A stretch of 64,000 bases of DNA from Numida meleagris (lineage: Eukaryota; Chordata; Aves; Galliformes; Numididae). The notes under the pieces are model-generated. The model was not told the DNA's origin. It did not search any database and saw only the letters and a list, made by a program, of their open reading frames with translations. This document shows, piece by piece, positions 13,094 to 26,985 of the stretch; the stretch's first letter is position 1; every line of letters begins with the position of its first letter. The translations under genes were made by a program, and so were the position numbers. Location of the stretch: contig NC_034410.1 in assembly GCF_002078875.1 (NCBI RefSeq), forward strand, positions 104,866,353 through 104,930,352, in the 5' to 3' direction.

Positions 13094-13639
13094 GGTCACT
13101 CCAAAAGTAATGTCTCCTATTTATTTCCATGGAAACTACAACAGATGCAAAGAACACAATAACACTACTTGATCGAGCAAATTCTCAGCTACAAACCACA
13201 TTTTTCAATATAGGCACCACTCTTAGCTATGCATTTGCACCAGCGATGAACAAGAGCATGCCTACCACGATTATAAAAATCTGCATGGCCATTTGGAACG
13301 TGGCTTGTCTTTTAGTCTTTTACACTGCCACTGCCGAAATGCATCACCCACCGCCTCAGCTGTGTTCACAACCACTGCTTGGTCTCCATGAAAGTTCAGC
13401 AAGCATGAATGAATGCCAATGGGTACAATTTTTTCCACATGAAGGAGTTCAGTGACACACCTTGGCTTCATACGCACTCCCATGTCAGACTGCCCCTCTG
13501 CTGCCATCTGTCACATGGCAACAACATGTAACAGAATACTGGCAGGAAGGCTCAGCCTCTACTGCCATGCTGCCAACATCCACCTCTGACACTGTGGGCC
13601 AACATAATAAAATAGGAAGCATTACTTTTGGAGTAGCCC
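13094..13639 (-). mobile_element. Galluhop-type mariner remnant with both inverted repeats
   Basis: The left end GGTCACTCCAAAAGTAATG and the complement of the right end GGGCTACTCCAAAAGTAATG are near-identical inverted repeats about 545 bp apart. A TA dinucleotide precedes the left end; the right TA is not preserved. The minus strand carries a decayed mariner transposase start: KPRCVTELLHVEKIVPIGIH and CLLNFHGDQAVVV resemble the helix-turn-helix region. A full mariner is about 1.3 kb, so this copy has a large internal deletion and no catalytic DDD domain. This layout matches the short non-autonomous Galluhop copies of chicken and related birds. It cannot code for an active transposase. Confidence 0.9.
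13271..13507 (-). pseudogene. Mariner transposase N-terminal remnant
   Basis: This is a 78-codon frame inside the mariner copy. The first half aligns by eye with the N-terminal DNA-binding region of mariner transposases (TELLHVEKIVPIGIHSCLL). The second half drifts into unrelated residues, indicating frame decay. It lacks the catalytic part and is treated as non-functional. Confidence 0.7.
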
Positions 13640-14248
13640 CTGCAGAACACAGCAAGCACAGCTGCTACTTACAAGCAATGAAATAACAGGTTTTTACTTC
13701 TGGGTTGGGAATGAGGAGCAGCATGGTGTCACTGTGCTTGCTGATGGTTATACACAGACCAACAGTAAGGGGTCCCATGGGCCGTAACTTCAAAGCCTTC
13801 TGCTTTGGAACCAGTACCTCCCAGAACCAGCTAACTTGGCACGATTTGTGAAATGTAACAATGAATCAGTTAAGTCTAAGACATCTAGCTCTCCATATAA
13901 GCATAATTAATGTATCCAACTATCATGCTTATGACTGACGTTATCTTGGAAAATCTCCAAGGGTCACAGGCATGGTACAGGAAAGGAAGCTACAGAAGGA
14001 GCTACTGTATTTGCTTAATAAATCTACTGCACCGACTGCTGTCAGTGGATTTTGTTCCAAGAAGCTATACAAACAAAACAGCCTTTACAGAGGAGAGAGA
14101 AGGGGGTGGGAGAGAGGCAAGAAGGATCTGATCTCGTGATCTCTAACAAAGATGAACAGCTGAACCATTCACAATGTCTGTGGAACTCATGAGTTTTCTG
14201 AATTACTGTGACAAACTTCAAGTTTACAATTTAGAGATGAAGACATCT

Positions 14249-14413
14249 CTAAGTTCTAAGTTTCACCTCCATATTTTTCTCTTTAAAGAAGCTAAAGAAG
14301 TGCCACAGCTTGTCATATAAAGTGTGATGCTGCCAATGAAGATAACACTTGTCTTTTATTAAGCCATTACATTCTTTGGTAAATTTTCCATCTTTCTCGA
14401 AGTTGGAAGACAT
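14249..14413 (-). other. 54-codon open frame with exon-like border; probably chance
   Basis: The frame starts MSSNFEKDGKFTKECNGL and ends at TAG. About 30 bp upstream on the minus strand is an acceptor-like TTTTTTTTCCATTAG, and the AATAAA in the frame (GGCTTAATAAAAGAC) could be a poly(A) signal or chance. A stop codon directly precedes the ATG. No protein family was recognised. Confidence 0.1.
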
Positions 14414-15235
14414 TCACGCATTGTCCATCCGTATCAGCTTTCCTAATGGAAAAAAAACAGATCACATTTTCACACCTTTCCCATATAACCACTGGAGAAC
14501 CTCAAATATAAATTAACATTTGATTTTTCACATAACTTTCTCAAATCACCTTAGTTTAAGCCTACGAGTTAAACCATGTCCTCTCTCTGCACAGACAAGT
14601 GAATATCAAGCATAAAAAAGAGCCTTCATAACACGTTTGCCTTAATTTAAGACCAAAAGATTACAAGAAGTATTTCTTCATCCAGTTGTAGGAGTGGAAA
14701 AAGTGTTAAAGGGTAATCAGTTGAGCCATGCTGCCTTTCAGTTAAGTTTAGCTAATACACCCAAAACCTGCTACTTCCATATCAGACTGGAAAGTCTGTA
14801 GCAGAATCACTGACAGAGAGCCTGAAACAGAGCCTTTAGTTAATTATGTACAAGTAGGATAAGCAACAATAACTCTCCCAAAGTTGTTCTGAAGAAACAT
14901 TTTAGACAGAACTCTCAGAAGTTCCAGGAGACGGAAAAATACTGTGTATTGGCAATTATTAAATGAGACTCACTTTAAGAAATAATCTTATATACAAGTG
15001 TCTTTTGTAACTTGCAACTAGGTCTTAGCATGTGATTCCGGTGGTGAGTACCTCCCAAACAGGTTTAATTCTACAGAAATCTCTATTTTCTTCACTTGTT
15101 ATTATTAAGGAAGCTTGGTATTGTCACACTTATTTTTCAGTTCTCTGTAAAAAAAAATTTGGTCTCAGCGGCAGCATCACACAATTTCCAACTGCTAAGA
15201 GTCACTAAGAGATGGCAGTAATCAGTAAATATAGT

Positions 15236-15303
15236 TTCAAATATATATATACATAAAAGTGTGTGTATATATATATATGCACACACAAATATGTATATGC
15301 ATG
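15236..15303 (+). repeat. TA/TG microsatellite
   Basis: Alternating (TA)n, (TG)n and (CA)n runs, including ATATATATATACAT, GTGTGTATATATATATAT and CACACA. This is a compound dinucleotide repeat. Confidence 0.9.
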
Positions 15304-15736
15304 TTTAAAAAAAACACAGACCTCATGTTTCAACCAAAAATCCCACTTCAAGAACTCCTTAAAAAAATCCCCCAATTTTCCCATCTCCACACCCACGGCG
15401 ATTCACTTAAAGCATGCCTAGATGTCAAAACAGCATATCCCTCCCTCCTTCAACACAACTCTGACCCACTTCGTTGCAGAAACCTAGTGAGACAAGCTCC
15501 AAGTATTTCACTCTGCAGCTGGTTGTTAAGCCCTAATAACCGAGGGAGGCTGAAGTCACTCCCTAATCTCCTAATGTGTAAGAATCAACAGAGCTCCCCT
15601 TTGAGCACCCAGCCTACGCCAGAGCACAGAACAGATTGTGTCAAATGACAGCTGCTTTCTGGCAGAACACACAGATTCCCTACCAAGAAAGGGAGGCAGG
15701 AAGCATCACTCAGTTGTTGAAAAGGTTGCCAGCTTT

Positions 15737-15779
15737 AAAAAAAAAAAAAAATCAAATCAAATCAAATCAAATCAAATCA
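15737..15779 (+). repeat. A-run followed by (ATCAA)n
   Basis: About 14 A are followed by nearly six copies of the pentamer ATCAA. The pentamer probably grew from the A-run. Confidence 0.95.
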
Positions 15780-18700
15780 TATAGCCATTCAAATAAGATC
15801 TGTGCTGCACCCAAAGTACGTACTAAACTTACACATTCTGCTGCCATCTCCTCTTACCCTCACTTGCCACGTGCCTTTGGGAGGGTGGAAGTTTTCCACT
15901 TCCAGGGCTGTTCGCCTGTGTATCTGAGTGGTGCTTTAGATAAGGCTGCCCTACAAGGACTATTTGCCTATGTAACCAAGTGGCCCTTAAGATGCTACGG
16001 CTGCTCCACAAAGACCAACAACAAAACACTGCCCAATTTTAACTTAAATTCAGTTTGAAATCAAGTATCTCATACAGATGCTCACTTTTCTAAAGAAAGG
16101 AGAGCTGTTAAGAAAGTAATCTGCAGCCTGCCAGCTGATCACAGATAGCACCGAGTGCACGCATGCTAACACGTGAGCAGGTGTCTTGCAAACCTAGTAG
16201 GTCATGCGTAACCTAGACACTACGTATTACAACACAAAGGGCTCATACGAACAATTAAAAATGGTTTCATAGCCCACTTGTGCAAGTATTATTTTAATTT
16301 GGAAGTTGCCACTTAATACTTTAATTAAACTGCAGCTGGTCTTAAGCCATAAGTAACAAGTTGCTGAAGTTAGATAACCTTTTTTTTTTCCCCAGGTGCC
16401 CTGAATTTCCTTCAGCACAAGGCTAGAGTTTTTCATACACTATTGCTGAAGACCAGTTGCTGAAATTGCATTTTTGAACATACTAGCTTCTACACTGGGA
16501 GGAATAAAATCTGGCCCAAACACCTTTCCTGTTAAAGAAATGTATTTTCTGTTGAAGAAACAGAAGTAAAAAGCTCCCTAACAAAAGCTTCCTAGCAAAT
16601 CTGCAACTGATTTTTTTTAAAGGATCATTAAGAAATTATGACTACAGCTTAACAAGTTTTGCTTTCATACACTTTAGCTGTATTATTTAAGCCCTCATTG
16701 GCTAGATTTTAGTACTGCTTAAAACCTTTGTCAATATGTTTGGCATAAAACATGCTGTAACAAGCTCCTATACCAAATCTACATTTTGTGTAAGCAATAA
16801 CACACAGACCAAGGGCTTCCCAGTGGCCAGCTTCAGCAGAATGAAGAAAAGGAAGGAAAAGTGTACGGAATTCAGTATTTTTAGAGGAAACTGACAGTCC
16901 AGATGAAAGAAGAATGTCATAAATCAGACTCAAACCAATTCTGATACAATATGGTCAGCAGACAACGTTAAAATGCAGACTGCAATCCTCCAAGAACTGA
17001 AAAAAGGCAAATGGGTGTAACTTAAACACACCAGACATTAATAGTTTAATTTGTGGATGAAAGAAAAGTTCCAGCCCTTACAAGTAAACACATCTACAAA
17101 CAGATGCCGTAATAGGAACAGTTTTGCAACACAAGATAATACTAATAAAACAGGAAACACGGTTACAACATCCCCTCTTATAAGCGTCTCGATTACATCA
17201 CGAAGTTAGGATTATAAATTATTGCCTTTACTACTTCCTGCAGTGATTTATGTTCCGTTTACCGAACAGAAGCAGCACGTGAGGGCTCTGTGACAGGTGT
17301 CCTCCGCCCTCGCCCTCTGGCAGCCGTGTCCCCGTGCCAGTGGTGGGGCAGTGCCATGCACCAGCTGCTCCAGCCCAGGATGGCTGTGCAGATGAGGTGC
17401 AGCTGGGGCACGGGGCTGGAGCTCAGATCCAGCGCTTCCAAAAGCCATGGCTACTTGTGAGCTGTCAGTGGCTGGACAGACATTTTCCATCGTAGCTACA
17501 CGATGCCCTCCCGGTTTTGCATCTGCGCCCATGAACACTCTGCAACTCAGCACCAAATTGCAACTGGTCTCACAAATATTGCCCTCTACCCAGATAACAG
17601 GGTGCTTTTAAATCTAACAAAGAGCAGCAACAACCCACTGCCTTACCCTTGCGTGGCTGCAGCCACAAATAGCTTCTTGCTGGAAAGCTTTGCAGAGCTG
17701 AACAAATCATAGGAAACCTGCCGACATTCTGGACCTAAGTAGGCTTTATTCTAACTCAAAGCAGCCTTTAATACCATATCCCTGTAATGTTTTAGGGAAG
17801 TAATAATGACCTCTGCCTAAATAACATACGAGTCTTCTTAATTGCACAATGAAAGAAGGAAGCGTTTAAACACCTGAAGTGGCCAAAAAACATTCACATT
17901 CAGCAGCTATTCAAAAAGATCATTAAAAAATTCTGCTAATCCACCACAGCGTAAAGATATTTTTTAAACTATTACTTTTTTCACTGTTCTCAGAACCAGA
18001 GAGCCTTTACTTAAAAGGCAAACATTAAGGCATTGAACTTGCAGGACAATCTGAGTAATTTCAAAACAAAAGGGAGAGAACAGTTTAAAAGTGACTTTGC
18101 TATATTTAGGAATAGCACAATCAATACAATACAGACATCAACTCCAAAAATATAACTCAGGTCAGTCGCCAATGCCTGAAGCTAATACATAGGCAGGAGA
18201 AAATAAATAAATTCAATCTGATAGTATAAAAGTGGCAAACCTTTTTCACTGGAATTTTTCCAAACATGAAATTCTTTTGGGGGATTTTACCCAATTTTTG
18301 TGCAACCCTAGCAATCTCTTAAGGATTTTTCATGTGTTTACTTCAGACTTGCGTTTGCTAACGTGAGGCTGTTGTGCAGTTAAAGCATTCAGGTGATACA
18401 ACACGCATGCTCAAAACGACAGAAAAAAAATGAGTGGCAATCTAACCACCTGTTCTGACAGCATAACTCTGACTTTGCAGCTCCAAGTGAGATGTTACAT
18501 TACAATCCAGATGCTACCAGATTTCTGATAGGTTTCTAAATCACTGTCTCGTTGTTTACACTACTGGAAATAATACTGGTGTTGACACACAAACTTGATT
18601 TCCATGTCACACCTGCAACTGTTTGCCGACAAAATTTTGTTATCTCTATTAGTTGGACATTCTGGAATAGTCAAGCACTGTATTTGTTAAGAATCCAGAA

Positions 18701-21700
18701 GTGGTAATTCTGAAAAATAACTCCAATGTAGAAAAGTTTGTAAATGAAACCAAAGATATAACACCAAAATCTCCATCAAAAGATGTACCACCAGACTGAA
18801 AGAAGTCTACTGAAGCCCTTCAGTGGGATTTCACATTTACTGTCTCAATGACTTATACATCAAATACATTCTAGTCATTATGAAAAATTCTATGTATTTA
18901 CATGGCCATCAAAACAAGCTGCCTATGTACAGCAACAGTTTGGGTGTTGTTTTTTTTTTCCTGAAGTAAAAAGATATACAGAATTAATAGTTACCAACTA
19001 GCTTTTATACGTGCAATTGCATCCACTGGAATGGAAGAGAGGAGAAACAACAGGCGAGTGCATCTGTTTCTAAATATTTGATTGGATATGGTTTATTCTG
19101 CAGCCCAATCCTTATGAGAAGAGGTACTATTAATAAATAATAGAAGTCATTTTACATGCTGTTACTCCTCCCCTTTACAGTAGAAAGTGCATTTATATTG
19201 TTCTTTACTCCTATGCTATGGTTCCTAGACATCAGAGCTATGAGTAAGGAACCTAGATTTGGTGCTCCAAAACATAACATCCATAAATCCATGGCTGTAG
19301 GTGGTAGGAAATGACTGATTTGGTGTCTTTTAAATGAATAATACTACTTACATGGCCTGAGTTTGTAGGAACGCATTTTTTATTGTTGTTGCTACTATAT
19401 TCAAACTATATTTATCATGGAGTCAGCTAAACAAATACATCTTTATTTTCTTATCTGCATTAACTATGTGCATCCTTATGTATTAAATTGATTTAGCTGC
19501 CATTTATTTCTGCATGGATAGACATTCTATTGTAGCCTTCAGATCAGTTTAAGTTTCTGAGGCAGTACCCTTTTAACTCTTTCTCAGTAAGATTCAAAAA
19601 CTTTCCCACTAGTGACACCCACCTCCTCCCATGGCAGTAAGCCGCTAGGTCCATGGCAGTTCAAATAGCTACAAGGCATCCATCCACAACACTTATCTAC
19701 ATTTCTCATTATTTGAGCCATAGTAGTAAGCAGCAGAATGCCAGAGAATACAAGTATTTTCAAATAATTAGAAGTAGACTCTTCTGAAGAACCCTTACTG
19801 GTAATATAGCTCTGCTCCCAGGGAGATTAGTGGTATCACTGTTATAAAAGAAAATCCACGGATCAGCTCAGGAAACATTACATACTTCTGCAGAACTACT
19901 TATGAGTGAGAGAGAATAGAGAGAGCTTTCTTCTGACCTGAAACGCCAATTAAAAGCTTGGTCTAATCACTCCCTGATGCTGCTTGTTTCTTCACTTACT
20001 TCAAACATTACCCAGAAGTTCTGAGATGAAGGATGAGCCATAACCCCTCTCCTCCTATGGAGAGTAAAGAACTGTCTCTTCCAGTGAGGAATTACTAAGA
20101 TGAAAGACTAATGAGCCTTTTACATGAAAACTATACTTGGTGAAGAATTACCCAGTGAGAGCTAGAAAGCCCTGAAAATACAAAAGCGATCATTCAAGAC
20201 AAATTTCTGAACTGCAGCATTTGTTAATTATAAACAAAACTCATTTGTGAAACTTGTCTGGCTTAGAAGCCATGACATGGTACGGTGTGTGCAAACATGC
20301 AATGCAGGGCTGTAGCTTTACAGGGAACAGGCCCCAGATACAAGAAATCACCACACAAGGTTATTTTTCTATCAGTTTCAGAAAGAAAATGTTTGAGGAA
20401 ATAAGTACGCATGTTTATATTCATTTTTAATGGTTCCTCGCATAAAAGGAAACATCTTTAAAAACATTTTTGTTTGTTTAGTACAAAGAATTCCTGGATG
20501 GGAGACCAACATTTATAGCAACACTAGTCAAAGTGTTCTTAGTTCCCAAGATCATCCCTCCAACCAAGGAGAACAACAAACAAAAAGCTCATCCGCCAAA
20601 ACCAAAGTCATTTCTATTGTTGATTTCTTTTAAAGTCGATGATACTGCAGCCTAGGGCAAACATTAACCAATCAGATTCCACCCTGTAGTTTTCCAAATA
20701 GCTATCCATACACAATTTTGGGCTTTATAGACACCTAAATCAGCCTTTAAAAAGAGTTTGCTTTAAACCAATCCAACTGAGCTATGACCATGATCAAGTA
20801 TTAGTCAAGGGCTGCCTTTCTGAATGCAGTAGTTGAAACTTTGAATTCATATTTTGAAGAGCCAGACTTACTGCTGTTCAAGATAAGACCACAATCAATA
20901 ATCCTTATGTTCTCCTCTGCATTGTTTTATAAGCGTGACTAAAGATCACTGTAACTGGACCATTAAGTTGAAGTATTTAAAAAACCAATCAGCACTACTC
21001 ATCAATACACACAACATCGACTATGAGTTTCTATGGTGCCATCTTTCTTTTATCATTTCTATGATACCTCCCAAAAACATAGCAGTTAGCTTTAAGTTCT
21101 TAGAAACTTTTGCTATTAATGTATTTCAGGATTTCATTTAACCCCAAGAGTCCAAAGAACTGTAGTTTTTCTGAAAACTGCATATAAAAGAACCTTCTTT
21201 TGTCTATTCTTGAGCAATGACAGACACAGAAAATTTAAAAGCCTGTTTTTATGTTGCATTAAACTTACCCTACCCTTTTTCAGATGAATTTAGGCCAGTG
21301 GAAATAAACTAGACTCCTGACTAGCTTATTCCCAGAAAGGAAAGAATCAGTCACTATTATAACTTTCTACCGCTTAGAGTACAGCCAGTAGGATGCAGCA
21401 ACTCTTCTTTGAGCTCATTCAACCCATCTTTCTATCAAACTGTGTTCCCTTTACAGTGGAATAACAAGCATTTTTAAAATAACAAATAAAAACAGTAATC
21501 TCTGTATGCATCCCAGCAAAGAACACTGTTCAGTTCAGCTACATCGGCAGAATTAGGTATTGCTTTTTCAGTCACTTGCTCCATGAAGGAAGAGTGCAAC
21601 TTCCTTAATAAAATTACTTATGTTTCCTTCCACCCAGAACAAATCAACCCACTGGCACTGAATGGTTTTTAAAGCTTGTGCATGAAGAAAAGGTATCTGG

Positions 21701-23604
21701 AAGTAGACTGCTTTCTGGCAAACAGATTCCTTGGAAATCAAATCAAAGTGAGATCTGGCATCTGTGTGCATGTACATATATAGTGGCTATTACTCACACC
21801 TTACTACAAGAATATGACTTGGCAAACAGAGAGATCCAAATGCCTTCTCCCCCCTCACCCCATGTTGCAGGGCTATAATTGGGCACCAGTCATTGAAACA
21901 AAAAGGGGCCATGCCCAGGCCAGGATGGGGAGGGAGAGCTGGGCAGTGTGCAATAGTCATGGCTGGGAGAAAGCCTGTGGGGCTGCAGATTGACAGCTCC
22001 AAAAAAGAAAACATCCAGACGTTGCTGGCCAGCTGAAATCTTGTACTCAGATTTCAGCCTGGTCTGCCAGTCACCAGACCTGGCAGCATCCAAGCAGAGC
22101 TGTGCCACTCCTCTTCCAGGCTGCTTAGATAACAGTGGGCTCAGAGAGGATATTTTAAGCTGCAGTAGCTGGTTCATATCTTATCAAAAGGGCTTGATGT
22201 GCACAATCGTTGCTGTTAATTGCTTCCCATCCTCTTCTGAAAGAGCAAAAAGAATTTTATTCATAGCATCAGGAGAGAGAGCAAATAACACCGAGTCAAA
22301 GGATTACGTGTGCTGTGCTGCTGCACTGGTGCCAGTGAACTCTAGCACTTCCCATTCCTCTTGCAAGTAGTCCTGCTGAGATGGGTTTGAACCATTACTA
22401 CTTTTTCTTGCAGAAACACTTAACCAGGCTGTTCCTTACAGTGACAAAGGACTCAGTTGAGCCTGGTGTGGCAGCACTGCTTAAAGCTGCAGCCTGCAGA
22501 AAAAGCCTTCTTTCTGCAGCTACAGGCTGGGTATCTACATGCAGAAGGTGGCAAAGCACCTTGCCTTCTCAGCACAGTCCCTGAATGTCAGGGAGAAGCC
22601 CTAGGATCCACAGCAGGAAGAAGTGGCACCGCTGCACCTGAGATGAGCAGCAGCACAATGGCAGAGGGCACTTCTCATTTACTACACACAAATTGCACTT
22701 TGAGAACAAACTTCAGATCTAGTACTAAACGTTATTGCCACAGCACAGAATACTGCTCACCAGGCAAGGTTAAGTGTTGAAGGACAGCCTGACCTTGCCA
22801 CAAGTTCATCTAAAGGAGGAAGTTGGGCATAAATAACTGGATATGTTGTTACTCACGTGACTCCTTGCACAGCTACACCTTGGCACTGGACTGCTCTTGG
22901 ATCAGTCGCACAGCTGACACCAGCAGCAAAGACTGGTCACAGTAAATCTCATGCTCCCAGACTACTGGTACCGACAGCTTAGGAACAATGCTCCCTCCAA
23001 ATCCTCCACATCCACTACTGTCTACCAGAAACACTATTTTCCATTGAACATGTCGTGAATTAATTTTAACATGATTTTATATACCAGCTGCAATCACATA
23101 TTATGGCCTTTGGACTGCTGTGACATTCAGAAATCAGATATTATGTCACTTAATTATCATTAGAAAACTTTGCATGTTGTGAAAAGGTACACATGGTAAC
23201 AAATCACCAACAAGAGGTAAAGAACAGGTGTGTTCCAGCTCCCTGAACTACGTTCTGGAACATTTCCTTGTAGTTTGGGTAAGAAAGCATGGAGAAAGGT
23301 AATGTGAAGATTTGTTTTTCTGCAACACTCCATTATGATCTGTTCCCCCACTTCTCCAAAGAAAACCCACCAAAAGGTTGCAGGATTTTTTTTTTCCTGG
23401 CATTGAGATGCTGCTCTAACACTGTGCCACACACAAACTGGATGAGCAGCCAACTGCTGAGTGGGAGGCTCATTAAAAAGGGCCATTTGCTTGCCATATG
23501 TCTCTTTCTTCTGGACGAGACTAATTCTAGTCATTAGACTTTCAACCAGAAATACAAATCAGCAAAGCCACTTCTTGCTAAAATGGTAACCAGGAAGGAA
23601 CCCT

Positions 23605-23745
23605 CAGCCCCACCACCTCCTCCTATCCTCCATCCCCACCCAGACTGCTGCTGTTGCCTCCTGCCTCCCCCTCCATCATCACCTCCCTTTCGTCCTTCTC
23701 CCTCCCCAGCACTGCCATAGCATTTCTCCTGCTCATTCCCACACC
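23605..23745 (+). repeat. Pyrimidine-rich low-complexity tract
   Basis: A C/T-dominated stretch with many CCTCC, CCCTCC and CCACC units. It generates a glycine- and glutamine-rich 160-codon minus-strand frame (23534-24016), which I do not accept as a gene: its coding look comes from the low-complexity tract. Confidence 0.7.
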
Positions 23746-25794
23746 CAGCACAATGGCTGCAGGACAGCAAGCTGACTGAGAAGCCTGCTTGCTGCTCTAG
23801 ATCGGGAAAGCAACACAAATGTGTCTGCTCCGGACCCTGCACCCAGAGCAGCTCTACTGAACTCCAAGCCCACAACGGCGTCTTCAGTAGTGTGGGCACA
23901 ACACCAGCAGAGAAACACAGGTAACACACAGACAGCTGCTGGGCTCCTGCACAGCCACAATGATCAGTTACCGAAAAAGAACAACCAAAAATGTGACCAC
24001 CACCACAAAAATCCACCCTAGGATTTCAAGTGCAGCTCTAAGCCTCTTTTTTAGAATAAGGTAGTTTTTCAGATAGGAACATATGCACACTAGATCTTAC
24101 TATAAATGTCAGCCTCTTCTATTTACATCCTGTTTTAAGACACTGCCAGTCTGAAGTCAAATTCAGGTTCTCCATCAGTTCTTAGTTAGCAAGTTTGTCT
24201 CAATTCATGTTGTTTCTATAGCAACTGTCCTCCTGGAGATCTGAAAGCATTTTACAGAAAAACTCAACACTACCACCAGTCACAAGAAATGGCCATCTCA
24301 TCCACCTAAGGTATCAGCAGTGTCTGCGGGGGATGGGAGCTGATTTACTACCCCACTGCAAATCTAACTCAGAGTTTCTCATTGCACAACAGACATTCCT
24401 GCAGTCCTTGTCCTCTGCTGTGTGAGAAACACATCCCTCACAGCAGCTGGTTCTGGGTTTCCAAGTCACCCTCTTGACAATCTCTCAACTCAGACACTCA
24501 GGTCAAACACAGCACTATTTTATTTCGGTCAATGTCATAATGTCTCCCCTTTAATCCCCAATAATCAACAGGAACACAGCAGCCAAATAACTGGATTACG
24601 CAAGCCATTCAGTGCATCATTTTGCCATTTTTCCTATCAAACTTCAAAGAAGTCCCCCTTGCCCTACACAGCCCTTATTTACACAGCAGAGGCCCATGAC
24701 GTATTCTAATCAGATGGCTTTTCCCAGTTGCTACTTCCTCCTGCACTCCCTTTCTTCTCTACAGATACGCATCTCACACTTAGATTTAAAAGTTTATTAA
24801 TGAAAAAAAAAAAAGTACCCACCACAAACAACAAACAAACAAAACCACCAACTATGATTTTTCTTCTGGTGGAAGATGACAAATGTGGTTCCCATCATTT
24901 TGATGAAGACCTTCAGAAACCTTCAGGTGTGATCATGCATCCTAATTGCCTGCTTTCTTCTTCCTTTCTCCTGCACATGTGCAGTCACTGTGACAAAAAT
25001 GGGACCTTGCACACGAGAAGCTGGTCCCCAGGCACACTGGGAGAGGGATCAGGTGAGCACCAAACCAACAACGAACAGACACAGCCAGTGCGAGCTGTTC
25101 CAGATACCCAAACACAGTCAGCCCCAGTCTACTGCAGCATGGAATTTGTGTGAGATGAACCAGCAAAGGTTAAACCAGTGACAAATATTTAAAGAGAGTG
25201 CTGTGAAGGTAACTACTCTGAAAAACATAACCTTCCTGGCAGCTAGATTCAAAAGGTCCTGCTCTACATAAGGTATGGTGGCTCACCAGCCTGCCAATCC
25301 TCATTTGGGGACGCTCACGAGTGCTACGAACATGTAGCACATGTGCTCTGTATGTCCTTCTTTGTCCAAACTTTGCCTGCCTTCAGGATCAACCCAGGCA
25401 CTCTGCTTCACAAGGAAAGCTGGGTCTCATCTGCAGCAAAGAGAACAGGTAGAAGAAACAGAGCTTCATGGTTGCATCTCATGCAAATGAGGCACAGACT
25501 TCTGTTTCTATCTATTACTTCTAATTCTGAAGTATCTAAAGCAAAATACCCATGTTTCCCCCTTCTCACACACACCAAAACAAGTTAAACCCTTCCACCT
25601 GAGAACAGAAAGTCTCTGCACAATCATTCAGGACAGAAAAAAGACAATTTTTCCACTTCTCAAAGTTTCAAAGCCCACAGAAGTACCATCCCCAGCCTGA
25701 CACAGCAAAATTATCTTATTGGATCACAGGCTAAATTAAACACACAAATTACATTCTCCATATAAACAGACTTATGCATGGCTTAAATAGCATG

Positions 25795-26062
25795 GTTTTA
25801 TTTTCCTGTTGGCACCAATGGGTACAGTAGCTCAGCTGAAGCTTAAGATGTCTGTGATGTCAGTCGCTTTAATAGGCAGCACTGACGTGACTGGCTTTCG
25901 TTCCCAGACGTGAAGTGTGCTGGTTTCCATGGGGAGGATGCTGCCTGAAGAATTCCTGCCACACTTCCCATCAGTTGTTTTGCGCACCAAATACCAGCTC
26001 CGGGGAAAAATGTTTGCTTGGGCATCCGAAAATTCACAAGATGACATCATCCCATGCAGCAA
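25795..26062 (-). other. Exon-like segment with poly(A) signal, unrecognised
   Basis: The minus strand has a 76-codon frame (26062-25832; the first codon is TTG, not ATG) including FPRSWYLVRKTTDGKCGR and HVWERKPVTSVLPIKATD. About 30 bp after the stop comes AATAAA in GGAAAATAAAACC. It is in the same orientation as GAREM1 within intron 2. It could be an alternative last exon, part of a non-coding RNA, a decayed gene copy, or chance. No family was recognised and no clear upstream acceptor was confirmed. Confidence 0.15.
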
Positions 26063-26950
26063 ATTTCTCTGCAGCTACCCCCACAGAGAAACACAACCTA
26101 TATGGAACCCTGCTGCAGACTCCTGTCATCTGGGCTGTGTATTTAGGGAAGTGAAAGACATTGGTAATTTCTGCCTTGCTTGCCACATTAGCTCAGTTAC
26201 AACAGTCCCCCTCCAATTCTGAGGAGCAAAAGGGACACTCAGTCTAAAAGATTTCTTAGGCTAATGAAAAGGCCTCATGGCAATTTCTTCCCCTTCTAAA
26301 TTCCCATGCAGAATTCCCATTGCAGAATACAGCCAAACAGGTTTTTTTTTTTTTTCTTTTTAAAGGGTAAGCAGTAAGCCATATCAAAATCCCCTAAACA
26401 CTAAGAACTGTACTTTTCTCTGAAAATCTTCATTTGCTACTGGCACGCGCTACAATCCAGGTAAGATTAAAAGTCATGAGATAGTCAAAGTGAGGACTGC
26501 ATCATTTTTCGCAAGGGTTTTTATAGTAGTCACTTGCACTCTCGTTTTTTCATTCTCCATCTACTTTGTTCATACAAAAACACAAGACCCTACTTCATGC
26601 ACAGGAGTTCAGTCTAACAAACAAAACCATTACCATTACAATCTACCAACTTGAAACACACGTTTTCAGCTGGAACATCTGTTTATAAAAATTCAAGTTT
26701 GGCACAGAAGAGAAGGCACATACATTCTGCTGATTAAACAATGAGCATGTCTTTACAACTGACTTCTCTTCATTCTCTTCTCCCATCAAGGATCAACTCC
26801 GAGGCCAGATGGATGACATTAGACCTGTTAGAATTAGCTGAGTATATATACGTGCATGCACACACATCCTTGTGAAAACAGATATGAAGTTCCAGACTTA
26901 CAATTACAGACTACAGGCTAATAGATCTTCTACTACCTTCTAATTCCCTT

Positions 26951-26985
26951 TGTTTTTTTTTGTTTTTTTTGTTTTTTTTTTTTTA
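26951..26985 (+). repeat. Interrupted poly-T, T-runs separated by G
   Basis: Runs of 8, 8 and 14 or so T are separated by single G bases. A shorter poly-T lies at about 26341-26355. Confidence 0.9.

Noticed and set aside
15636..16058. 140-codon plus-strand open frame
   Set aside because: It runs through an A-run and the ATCAA microsatellite (repeating IKSNQ residues) and has no domain.
16709..16933. 74-codon minus-strand frame considered as GAREM1 exon 3
   Set aside because: The translation does not resemble the GAREM segment after HYAG, and no matching phase 1 acceptor was seen.
23534..24016. 160-codon minus-strand open frame
   Set aside because: Its Gly/Gln-rich middle is the translation of a pyrimidine-rich tract, and no domain or splice context was recognised.
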